Shown here: positions 7,891-15,401 of the stretch, piece after piece
Position numbering within the stretch: position 1 is the first letter of the stretch
How the letters are laid out: every line of letters begins with the position of its first letter
Source of the DNA: an uncultured Collinsella sp.
GTDB taxonomy: Bacteria > Actinomycetota > Coriobacteriia > Coriobacteriales > Coriobacteriaceae
Reading direction: 5' to 3'
Length of the DNA stretch: 28,984 bases
NCBI GenBank assembly: GCA_902492825.1
Contig: CABUMZ010000006.1
Location: 1-28,984, forward strand
Program-made: the position numbers and the translations under genes
Notes under the pieces: generated by a model
Told to the model about the DNA's origin: nothing
Databases searched by the model: none
Seen by the model: only the letters and a program-made list of their open reading frames with translations

Positions 7891-10770
7891 ATGTCTGATT
7901 CTTCTATCGTTATTCGCGGCGCTCGTGAGCACAACCTCCGTGATATCGATGTTTCCATTCCGCGTGACCAACTCGTGGTCATTACCGGTCTTTCTGGCTC
8001 GGGCAAGAGTTCGCTGGCATTTGACACTATCTATGCCGAGGGCCAGCGTCGATACGTCGAGAGCCTTTCGAGCTATGCGCGCCAGTTCTTGGGCCAGATG
8101 GACAAACCCGACTTGGATTCAATCGACGGCCTTTCGCCGGCGGTGTCGATCGACCAAAAGACGACGTCTAAAAACCCTCGCTCGACGGTTGGCACCGTAA
8201 CCGAGATTTATGACTATCTGCGCCTGCTGTTCGCCCGTGTGGGCACCCCGCACTGTCCCGAATGCGGCCGCGTCATTGAGCGTCAGACGACCGACCAGGT
8301 TGCCGACAAGGTCTTGGCGGCGGGGGAGGGCCGCCGCGCGTTTGTGCTGGCACCGGTGGTGCGCGGGCGAAAAGGCGAGTACACCAAACTGTTTGAGGAC
8401 CTTCGCGCCGAGGGCTTTAGCCGCGTGCGTGTCGACGGTGAAGTGCGCTCGCTCGACGATCCGATCGATCTGGACAAGAAGTTCAAGCACGATATCGAGG
8501 TCGTAGTCGATCGCATCGTGATCCGTGAGAACTCTCTGGGCCGTATCGCCGAGTCTGTTGAGCAGGCGACCGCGCTGGCTCACGGCAATGTAAACGTGTA
8601 CATGCTGCCCGATCGTGATGCTCCCGAGGGGACCGAGGGCGAGCTGCTGGAGTATTCGTTGGCCTTGGCGTGCCCGGAGCATGGTCACTCCATTGACGAT
8701 CTTCAGCCGCGTGATTTTTCGTTCAACGCTCCCTATGGCGCATGTCCTGAGTGCGACGGCCTGGGCTTTAAGAAAACCGTTGATGCCGAGGCGTTGATCG
8801 AGGACCCCTCGAAGTCCATTGCCGACGGAGTCTTTGGTAGCCTGTTTGGCAACTCGAACTACTATCCGCAGATTTTTGCTGCGGTCTGCAAACACTTTAA
8901 GGTGAGCACCGATACGCCGTGGGAGGACTTGCCCCCTCGCGTGCGTCGTGCATTCTTGGATGGCCTGGGCGATACGAAGATCTCGGTCGACTACCAAAAG
9001 CTCGACGGACGTCGCAGCCAGTGGGATACCAAGTTTTCGGGCGTTCGCAACATCCTGTACGAACGCTATACCGAGACGACGAACGAGAACACCAAGGCGC
9101 GCCTGGAGAAGTACATTCGCGAGGAGCCGTGCTCGAGCTGCCACGGCGCTCGTTTGCGCCCTGAGATGCTCGCCGTCACCGTGGGCGGCAAGTCCATTTA
9201 CGAAGTTTGTTGCCTGTCGTGCCGTGAATCGCTCGAGTTTTTTGAGGGCCTGGAACTCACCGAGCGCCAACAGTTTATCGGCGGCCGTATCGTCAAGGAA
9301 ATTCTGGAGCGCCTGCGTTTTCTGGTCGATGTTGGACTCGACTATCTGACACTCGATCGCGCCTCGGCGACGCTTTCCGGTGGCGAGGCACAGCGTATTC
9401 GCTTGGCAACGCAGATCGGCGCGGGTCTCATGGGCGTGCTCTATATTCTGGACGAGCCCTCGATCGGTCTTCATCAGCGTGACAACGAGCGCCTGATCAA
9501 GACGCTCGAGCGCCTGCGCGATATCGGCAATACCGTTATCGTTGTCGAACACGACGAGGATACAATCCGTGCCGCCGACTACGTGATCGACATGGGGCCC
9601 GGCGCCGGTGTCAACGGCGGACACGTAGTCGCGGCGGGAACGCCTGTTGATATCATGGCGTGTCCTGAGTCGATGACGGGCGCTTATCTGACCGGCAAAC
9701 GAATGATTCGGGTGCCTGATGAACGGCGCAAGCCCGGTCGCGGCTGCCTTAAAATTACGGGCGCTCGAGCCAACAACCTCAAAAACGTTACCGCCAAGAT
9801 CGAGTTTGGTACGCTTACGGTTGTTACCGGCGTGTCGGGATCGGGCAAGAGCTCCCTGGTTACCGACACCATTGCGCCTGCCCTTACGAATGCTATTCAC
9901 CGTTCGACGCGCCCTGTGGGTCCGTATAAAAAAATCGAGGGCATCGAGTGTATCGATAAGGTTATCGATATCGACCAGTCGCCGATTGGCCGCACGCCGC
10001 GTTCCAACCCTGCTACCTATATCGGCCTGTGGGATGATCTTCGCGCGCTGTTTGCGAGTACGCCGGAGTCGAAGGCGCGCGGCTACTCGCCGGGTCGTTT
10101 CTCCTTTAATGTGAGTGGCGGGCGCTGCGAGGCGTGCAAGGGCGACGGGCAGATCAAGATCGAGATGCACTTCCTTCCCGATATCTACGTTCCCTGCGAA
10201 GTTTGCGGCGGTAAACGCTACAACCGCGAGACACTCGAGGTCACCTACCGTGGCAAGACCATCTCGGACGTGCTCGACATGAGCGTCACCGAGGCGCTGG
10301 CCTTCTTTGGGAATATCCCGCAGATTAAGCGCAAGCTCCAGACGCTGTACGATGTAGGCTTAGGCTACGTGAGCCTGGGCCAGCCCGCCACGACGCTTTC
10401 GGGCGGCGAGGCGCAGCGTGTGAAGCTCGCCAAGGAGCTTCATCGACGCCAGACGGGCAAGACGTTCTATATTTTGGACGAGCCGACGACCGGCCTTCAT
10501 TTTGAGGACGTCCGCCAGCTGCTCGATGTGCTGCAGCGCTTGGTCGATGCGGGCAACACGGTGCTGGTGATTGAGCACAACCTTGATGTCATCAAGGTTG
10601 CCGACCGCCTGATCGATATGGGTCCCGAGGGCGGTAACGGCGGCGGAACCGTCGTGGTTTCGGGCACACCGGAGCAGGTTGCGGACTGTCCGCAGAGTTA
10701 TACGGGCAAGTTTTTGGCGCCGTTGCTCAGGCGTGACCGGGAGCGTCAGGCTCAACTTGATGCTCAATAA
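7891..10770 (+). CDS. uvrA: Excinuclease ABC subunit A (UvrA)
   Basis: UvrA is the dimeric ABC ATPase that scans DNA for lesions and loads UvrB. The 959-residue protein is full length. It has two ABC modules: Walker A GLSGSGKSS (33-41) with signature LSGGEAQR (about 494-501), and Walker A GVSGSGKSSL (about 646) with a second LSGGEAQR (about 835). The zinc-binding segments CPEHGH...CPEC (starting about 261) and CEAC...CEVC (starting about 746) are present. The ATG at 7891 follows AGGAGGCAAGGAG; an upstream in-frame GTG at 7825 would overlap the putative SOS box. A 10-bp hairpin follows the stop. Nothing in the sequence looks damaged. Confidence 0.98.
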   Translation: MSDSSIVIRGAREHNLRDIDVSIPRDQLVVITGLSGSGKSSLAFDTIYAEGQRRYVESLSSYARQFLGQMDKPDLDSIDGLSPAVSIDQKTTSKNPRSTVGTVTEIYDYLRLLFARVGTPHCPECGRVIERQTTDQVADKVLAAGEGRRAFVLAPVVRGRKGEYTKLFEDLRAEGFSRVRVDGEVRSLDDPIDLDKKFKHDIEVVVDRIVIRENSLGRIAESVEQATALAHGNVNVYMLPDRDAPEGTEGELLEYSLALACPEHGHSIDDLQPRDFSFNAPYGACPECDGLGFKKTVDAEALIEDPSKSIADGVFGSLFGNSNYYPQIFAAVCKHFKVSTDTPWEDLPPRVRRAFLDGLGDTKISVDYQKLDGRRSQWDTKFSGVRNILYERYTETTNENTKARLEKYIREEPCSSCHGARLRPEMLAVTVGGKSIYEVCCLSCRESLEFFEGLELTERQQFIGGRIVKEILERLRFLVDVGLDYLTLDRASATLSGGEAQRIRLATQIGAGLMGVLYILDEPSIGLHQRDNERLIKTLERLRDIGNTVIVVEHDEDTIRAADYVIDMGPGAGVNGGHVVAAGTPVDIMACPESMTGAYLTGKRMIRVPDERRKPGRGCLKITGARANNLKNVTAKIEFGTLTVVTGVSGSGKSSLVTDTIAPALTNAIHRSTRPVGPYKKIEGIECIDKVIDIDQSPIGRTPRSNPATYIGLWDDLRALFASTPESKARGYSPGRFSFNVSGGRCEACKGDGQIKIEMHFLPDIYVPCEVCGGKRYNRETLEVTYRGKTISDVLDMSVTEALAFFGNIPQIKRKLQTLYDVGLGYVSLGQPATTLSGGEAQRVKLAKELHRRQTGKTFYILDEPTTGLHFEDVRQLLDVLQRLVDAGNTVLVIEHNLDVIKVADRLIDMGPEGGNGGGTVVVSGTPEQVADCPQSYTGKFLAPLLRRDRERQAQLDAQ

Positions 10771-10790
10771 ATAGGCGATTCAGTTTATGG

Positions 10791-10828
10791 GCGCCATCGA
10801 CTCCTTGTGATTCGATGGCGCTTGCTGT
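10791..10828 (+). terminator. Stem-loop after uvrA, probable terminator
   Basis: GCGCCATCGA (10791-10800) and TCGATGGCGC (10812-10821) form a perfect 10-bp stem with an 11-nt loop, 20 nt after the uvrA stop. The tail TTGCTGTG is poor in U, so termination may be partial. Confidence 0.6.
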
Positions 10829-10834
10829 GCCGAA

Positions 10835-10865
10835 GTGACGTATGCAGCCGAATTGGACATATACT
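10835..10865 (+). promoter_or_regulatory. Candidate promoter of the ybaK-murJ-uvrC operon
   Basis: TATACT (10860-10865) is a 5-of-6 match to the -10 consensus. GTGACG (10835-10840) is a 4-of-6 -35 with a long 19-nt spacer. It lies 38 nt upstream of the ybaK ATG and downstream of the uvrA hairpin. Confidence 0.4.
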
Positions 10866-10902
10866 TAATCCTTGCGTCCGAATGCGAGAGAAAGGATATG
10901 TC

Positions 10903-11403
10903 ATGGCAAAGGCTGTAAAGACGCCAAAAACCAATGCGATGCGCGAGCTGGAAAGTGCCGGCATTTCCTATGTTCTACATACGTACGAAGACGATGGTGA
11001 TGAGTCGGTGGGCCTGGGGGTCGCGATTTCGGAGCAGCTTGGCGAGGAGCCCGGTCAAGGATTTAAGACTTTGGTCTGCGTGACGCCGTCCAACGACTAT
11101 GTCGTGTGCTGCATCCCTGTTGCCGACGAGCTCGATCTAAAGTCCGCCGCGCGTGCCGCGGGGGAGAAGTCCTTGGCCATGATGCATGTGAAGGATTTGC
11201 TTGCGGCGACTGGCTACGTTCGCGGCGGCTGCAGCCCGGTCGGTATGAAAAAACGCTACCGGACGCTCATTGACGAGACATGCGTCCTTTGGGATACCAT
11301 TTTTATTTCGGGAGGCAAGCGTGGTTATCAGCTCGAGCTTGCACCCGATGATTTAATTGCATTTTGCGGGGCGACGGTTGCCGCGATTACGAGAGAGGAC
11401 TGA
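10903..11403 (+). CDS. ybaK: YbaK/EbsC-family Cys-tRNA(Pro) deacylase
   Basis: A 166-residue protein of the YbaK/ProX-like editing family, which hydrolyses mischarged aminoacyl-tRNA (Cys-tRNA(Pro) in E. coli YbaK) in the cytoplasm. The family segment GYVRGGCSPVGMKK is intact at about residues 105-118, preceded by FKTLVCV and the hydrophobic core VVCCIPVADELDLK. Length matches the family. The ATG at 10903 follows GAGAAAGGA; in-frame upstream codons from 10807 would overlap the promoter. murJ starts 3 nt after its stop, so the two genes are likely co-transcribed and translationally coupled. Confidence 0.92.
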   Translation: MAKAVKTPKTNAMRELESAGISYVLHTYEDDGDESVGLGVAISEQLGEEPGQGFKTLVCVTPSNDYVVCCIPVADELDLKSAARAAGEKSLAMMHVKDLLAATGYVRGGCSPVGMKKRYRTLIDETCVLWDTIFISGGKRGYQLELAPDDLIAFCGATVAAITRED

Positions 11404-11406
11404 GCG

Positions 11407-13089
11407 ATGCCGCAGGAAGAATTGAAGTGCGGAGCTCATTTCGCAAAAGAATCTGCGCCTCAGACACCCACATCCGAAGTTTCTTCGTCGCGAGATGACA
11501 CTGACGACATGGGCTCGTCGGACTACTCCACGGTTGGTCGTTCCGCCGGGCTTATGACCATTCTGACTATCGTGTCTCGCGTCACCGGTTTTATCCGCAC
11601 GTGGGCAATGGCGGCCGCTATCGGCATGTCGCTACTCTCGTCCTCCTATCAGGTCGCCAACAACCTGCCCAATATGCTCTACGAACTCGTGATGGGTGGC
11701 ATGCTCGTGACGGCGTTTTTGCCCGTGTACATGGGCGTGAGGCGTGAGCAGGGTCGCGAGGCCTCGAACGAGTACGTGGGCAACCTGCTTGGCATTCTGC
11801 TTTTGGTGCTGGGTGGCATTTCGTTGCTGGGGACCGTGTTCGCCCCGGGCTTTATCTGGACGCAATCGTTCCTTTCGGGTGACGGCGGCAGCATGGATAC
11901 CGCTGCGTTCATGTTCCGTTTCTTTGCCATCCAGATTCTCTTTTATGGTTTGGGCTCGGTGTTCTCGGGCGTTCTCAACGCGCACCGCGACTACTTCTGG
12001 TCGACGTTTGCCCCGGTCCTCAACAATGTGATCGTCATTGCGAGCTTTATGGGTTTTGCGCCCGTGTCCGCACAGTTTGGCGAACGTGCCGGCATCATCT
12101 TGATTGCGGCCGGTACGACCCTCGGTGTCTTTGTTCAGATGGCATGTCAGATTCCCGCGCTTGGCAAGCACGGCGTGCATCCCCATATCCATATCGACTT
12201 TAAGGACCCCGCGCTGCGCCAGACGATTGCGCTCGGTATCCCGACGCTGCTCGCCACGGTGTGCATGTTTGTCTCGACTTCTATCACCAACGCTGCCGCG
12301 CTGGTGGTCCAGCCCGAGACGGGTCCTTCCGTCATCGCCTATGCGCGCCTGTGGTACACGCTGCCCTACGCGCTGATTGCCGCCTCGCTTTCGACGGCGC
12401 TCTATACCGAGCTCTCTCATGACGCACAGGAGAAGGATTACGACAGCGTTCGCACGGGCATTTCGCGTGGCGTCGCCCAGATGCTGTTCTTCCTGATTCC
12501 GTTCGCGCTGTACCTGATTGTCTTCGCGCGTCCGCTCAACATGATTTACTGTGCCGGCAAGTTTGATGAGTCCGGCGTGGCGCTGGTGTCCGAGTTCCTT
12601 GTCTACCTGGCGTTCTCGCTGCCGCTCTACGGCGTGGTCGTGTTGATGCAGAAGAGCTTTTCTGCCTTGCTCGACATGAAGCCCTATAGCCGATATTGCC
12701 TGTATTCTGCCATCGGCCAGGCCGGCTCGGTTCTGCTGTTTGGCGTTGTGCTGGGCTTCGGTATGCCGGCAATCGCGCTTTCGTATGTTGTCGACTACGT
12801 GATCTTGGTCGGCTGTTCGCTGTGGTGGCTGCGTCGTCGCTTGCGTGGCCTTCAGGTCAAATCTATCCTGCATGGCGGTTTCTTTGGCCTTTTGCTCGGC
12901 GGCCTGGGTGCTGCCGCAGGCGCCGGCGTCATGTGGGCGCTTGAACTCTTTGTCGGGGCACTTGGTGGCTCGATTCTGATTACTCTTGGTTACGTTTGCG
13001 TTGCGGGTGTCGTCTCGCTTGCTGTTACCTTTGGCCTTGCCGTCGTCCTTAAGATGCCCGAGGTCTCGGCGCTGCTTCGTCGCAAGTAG
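11407..13089 (+). CDS. murJ: Lipid II flippase MurJ (MviN)
   Basis: MurJ moves lipid II, the peptidoglycan precursor, across the cytoplasmic membrane. The 560-residue protein has about 14 hydrophobic segments and the MurJ opening pattern STVGRSAGLMTILTIVSRVTG followed by the loop YELVMGGML. About 45 hydrophilic, Ser/Thr/Asp-rich residues precede the first membrane helix; an alternative ATG at 11509 would remove most of them. The ATG at 11407 is favoured because GAGAGG lies 7 nt upstream, next to the ybaK stop. Its TAG stop directly abuts the GTG of uvrC. The pairing with DNA repair genes is positional only. Confidence 0.93.
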   Translation: MPQEELKCGAHFAKESAPQTPTSEVSSSRDDTDDMGSSDYSTVGRSAGLMTILTIVSRVTGFIRTWAMAAAIGMSLLSSSYQVANNLPNMLYELVMGGMLVTAFLPVYMGVRREQGREASNEYVGNLLGILLLVLGGISLLGTVFAPGFIWTQSFLSGDGGSMDTAAFMFRFFAIQILFYGLGSVFSGVLNAHRDYFWSTFAPVLNNVIVIASFMGFAPVSAQFGERAGIILIAAGTTLGVFVQMACQIPALGKHGVHPHIHIDFKDPALRQTIALGIPTLLATVCMFVSTSITNAAALVVQPETGPSVIAYARLWYTLPYALIAASLSTALYTELSHDAQEKDYDSVRTGISRGVAQMLFFLIPFALYLIVFARPLNMIYCAGKFDESGVALVSEFLVYLAFSLPLYGVVVLMQKSFSALLDMKPYSRYCLYSAIGQAGSVLLFGVVLGFGMPAIALSYVVDYVILVGCSLWWLRRRLRGLQVKSILHGGFFGLLLGGLGAAAGAGVMWALELFVGALGGSILITLGYVCVAGVVSLAVTFGLAVVLKMPEVSALLRRK

Positions 13090-15036
13090 GTGCGCGTGGC
13101 CGGTCACGACAACATTCCAACGCTTGCCGAGCAGGTTTCGCGCGTTCCTACACAACCCGGTTGCTACCTTTGGAAGGATGCCAAGGGCGATGTCATCTAC
13201 GTGGGCAAGGCGAAAAACCTACGCGCCCGCATGCGTCAATACGTGACACTGCAGGATGAGCGTCAAAAGATCCCGCTGATGATGCAGCTGGTGGCGAGCT
13301 TTGACTATATCGTGGTGGAGACCGAGCATGAGGCGTTGGTGCTCGAGCGCAATTTGATTGGTCAGTACCATCCGTACTTTAACGTCGACCTCAAGGATGA
13401 CAAGAGCTACCCCTTTATCGCCATTACAAAGGGCGACCTGTATCCCGCTATCAAATATACGCGTGAGCGTCATAAGCCGGGAACGCGCTATTTTGGACCC
13501 TATACCGATAGCCGTGCGGCACGTGAGACGATAGATACGCTGCGCAAGGTTATCCCCATCTGCTCCGCATCCTGTGCGGAGTGGCGTCGTTGTCGTCGTA
13601 TCGTCGAGTCCCACAAGGGCGAGGAAGACATCGTCAATATGATTTGCGCGCAAAACGGGCGTCCCTGCTTTGACTACCATGTCGGGCGCGGCCCGGGTGC
13701 GTGTGTCGGCGCGATTTCCCCGGCAGACTATGCCAAGAACGTCAAGCGTGTCGAGCGCTTTTTGTCGGGCCATCGCAAGGATGTCGTCGATGAGCTGACC
13801 TCGGAGATGACGGATGCCGCCGAGGCGCTCGACTTTGAGCGCGCGGCACGCGTCAAACGTCGTTTGGAGGTCATCAGGGGTCTGGACGATCGTCAGCAAG
13901 TCGTTTTTCCCTCCAGTGTCGATATCGATGTCATCGGGTTCTATCGCGAGGAGACCATCTCCGCCGCTTGCGTCTTCGTCGTTCGCGAGGGCCGAACAGT
14001 TCGCACCTGCGAGTTCATTCTCGACAAGGGTCTTGATGTTGACGAGGAAGAGCTCCAGTCGGGCTTTCTTAAGCGCTATTACGACGAGACGGCTGATATT
14101 CCAGCTGAGGTCAACCTTTCGGTCGAGCTTGAGGATGCGGAGGCGCTGGGGGAGTGGCTTGCGGGCAAGCGTGAGCGTTCCTGCCATCTCCATAGGCCGC
14201 AGCGTGGCGAAAAGCACCGTCTGCTCGATATGGCATCCAAAAATGCGCGCCATGCCCTCATGCGCTACATGATGCGAACGGGGTACGCTGACGACCGCAC
14301 CAATCAAGCGCTCCTGGAGCTCGAAAGTGCGTTGGCGCTGCCATCTCCGCCGTTGCGTATCGAGTGCTTCGATATCTCTACACTGCATGGCACCTTTACG
14401 GTCGCCTCGATGGTGGTATTTACCAACGGGCGCGCCGACAAGAGCCAGTACCGTCGTTTTAAAATTCAGGCCGAATTGGACGAGGCAAACGACTTCGTGT
14501 CGATGTCCGAGGTTTTGGGACGACGCTATGCTCCCGAGCGCATGGCCGACGAGCGCTTTGGCTCGCGCCCCGATTTGCTCGTTGTCGATGGCGGTAAGCC
14601 GCAATTGACCGCTGCGATCAAGCAACTTGAGGCTCTTGGGCTCGATATACCAGTTTGTGGCTTGGCGAAGGCCGACGAGGAAGTTTTTGTGCCTTGGGAC
14701 GAGACTCCTGTCGTGCTGCCGACCGGGTCTGCTTCGCTCTATCTAATTAAACAGGTACGCGATGAGTCCCACCGATTTGCCATCACGTTCCACCGCGAGT
14801 TGCGCGATAAAGCCATGACGGTTTCGGTACTCGATGACGTTCCAGGTGTGGGACCCACCAGAAAACGTACCCTTATGCGCCATTTTGGCTCGATGAAGCG
14901 TTTGCGTGCGGCGAGTGAGCAAGAGATCGCGGAAGTTCGCGGCATACCTGCCGATGTTGCCAAGGCGGTCCACGAGGCGCTCGTTGCATGGAATGCCGAG
15001 CGCGCCGAGGCGGCGGCTGGCCATTCCGATAGCTAA
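13090..15036 (+). CDS. uvrC: Excinuclease ABC subunit C (UvrC)
   Basis: UvrC makes the two incisions flanking a lesion held by UvrB. The 648-residue protein has the complete architecture: an N-terminal GIY-YIG nuclease (PGCYLWKDAKG...IYVGKAKNLRARMRQY), a four-Cys segment (C157-C173 region, CSASCAEWRRCRR), a UVR domain (about 238-270, LDFERAARVKRRLEV) that binds UvrB, an RNase H-like second nuclease with IECFDIS, LLVVDGGKPQL and DESHRFAITFHRE, and a C-terminal helix-hairpin-helix pair (VPGVGPTRKRTLMRHFG, VRGIPADVAKAV). The start is GTG at 13090, directly after the murJ stop; a second GTG at 13096 is also possible because ribosome binding evidence is weak for both. It ends at the boundary of the nan cluster. 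Confidence 0.96.
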   Translation: MRVAGHDNIPTLAEQVSRVPTQPGCYLWKDAKGDVIYVGKAKNLRARMRQYVTLQDERQKIPLMMQLVASFDYIVVETEHEALVLERNLIGQYHPYFNVDLKDDKSYPFIAITKGDLYPAIKYTRERHKPGTRYFGPYTDSRAARETIDTLRKVIPICSASCAEWRRCRRIVESHKGEEDIVNMICAQNGRPCFDYHVGRGPGACVGAISPADYAKNVKRVERFLSGHRKDVVDELTSEMTDAAEALDFERAARVKRRLEVIRGLDDRQQVVFPSSVDIDVIGFYREETISAACVFVVREGRTVRTCEFILDKGLDVDEEELQSGFLKRYYDETADIPAEVNLSVELEDAEALGEWLAGKRERSCHLHRPQRGEKHRLLDMASKNARHALMRYMMRTGYADDRTNQALLELESALALPSPPLRIECFDISTLHGTFTVASMVVFTNGRADKSQYRRFKIQAELDEANDFVSMSEVLGRRYAPERMADERFGSRPDLLVVDGGKPQLTAAIKQLEALGLDIPVCGLAKADEEVFVPWDETPVVLPTGSASLYLIKQVRDESHRFAITFHRELRDKAMTVSVLDDVPGVGPTRKRTLMRHFGSMKRLRAASEQEIAEVRGIPADVAKAVHEALVAWNAERAEAAAGHSDS

Positions 15037-15136
15037 ACACGAGTCTAAACAACTGATATACATGATTGCGCGATTTTCAACCATTTATTTCGCCATGATT
15101 GCCTGCTGGTTTCGGGTTTTATTAACGCTAAAACGT

Positions 15137-15169
15137 TTGACTAGCCATGGTGAACAACCCTGCTATCCT
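15137..15169 (+). promoter_or_regulatory. Candidate promoter of the nan cluster
   Basis: TTGACT (15137-15142) is a 5-of-6 -35 match. Possible -10 elements are TGCTAT (15161-15166, 18-nt spacer, 3 of 6) and TATCCT (15164-15169, 21-nt spacer, 4 of 6), both imperfect. This suggests a weak or activator-dependent promoter and a start near 15171-15177. Confidence 0.4.
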
Positions 15170-15170
15170 G

Positions 15171-15401
15171 CGGGTTGACGAAGACTGATATCTCACCTCG
15201 CCGATACATACTGTCTGGCGAATCGTTTGTCAACGAATTCGGTGAACGGTAGTAAATACCGTTCAAGCGTATGTATGTATCGGTCGCCGAGCGCGGCACC
15301 TCAGTTGGGTTCGTCGGTAGGTAAGGTATATATCGTCCGCAAGTTGCGCGGGGGCAAGTCTAGGTGCTCCCGAGTAAGATTCTCTATTGATAGGAGAAGA
15401 C
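15171..15401 (+). ncRNA. Putative structured 5' leader RNA (riboswitch-like) of the nan cluster
   Basis: Nested helices are visible by eye. P1 is CCGATACATAC (15201-15211) with GTATGTATCGG (15273-15283), 11 perfect bp. It encloses P2 (15219-15227 with 15232-15241, one bulged A, TGTC loop) and P3 (15243-15251 with 15257-15265, 9 perfect bp, 5-nt loop), which makes a three-way junction. Downstream, GCACCT (15296-15301) can pair with AGGTGC (15362-15367), while CGGGGGC (15349-15355) can instead pair with GCTCCCG (15366-15372); the two share 15366-15367 and exclude each other. TTCTCTA (15380-15386) can pair with TAGGAGAA (15391-15398, bulged G), which contains the ribosome binding site. The layout suggests aptamer plus translational switch. 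It matches no riboswitch class I can recognise; function is inferred. Confidence 0.5.

Larger units (their letters stand above)
15037..15401 (+). promoter_or_regulatory. Long intergenic region upstream of the nan cluster: promoter and structured leader
   Basis: This 365-bp AT-richer stretch between uvrC and the binding-protein gene has no plausible ORF. It holds a 9-bp direct repeat CATGATTGC (15061-15069 and 15094-15102), a probable promoter near 15137-15169 and a leader of about 230 nt with extensive self-complementarity. I see no clear terminator for uvrC. Confidence 0.7.

Noticed and set aside
8119..10170. A 683-codon minus-strand open frame inside uvrA
   Set aside because: Antisense shadow of a full-length, motif-complete uvrA.
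11632..13155. A 507-codon minus-strand open frame inside murJ
   Set aside because: Hydrophilic His/Arg/Gln-rich mirror image of a hydrophobic membrane protein; no homology features.
15325..15330. E. coli-type NanR site (GGTATA)
   Set aside because: Only one GGTATA copy is present, whereas the known operator uses two or three tandem copies; no NanR gene is seen.
15284..15401. T-box riboswitch in the nan leader
   Set aside because: No TGGNACC antiterminator sequence is present, and the downstream genes are not amino-acid or tRNA-synthetase genes.
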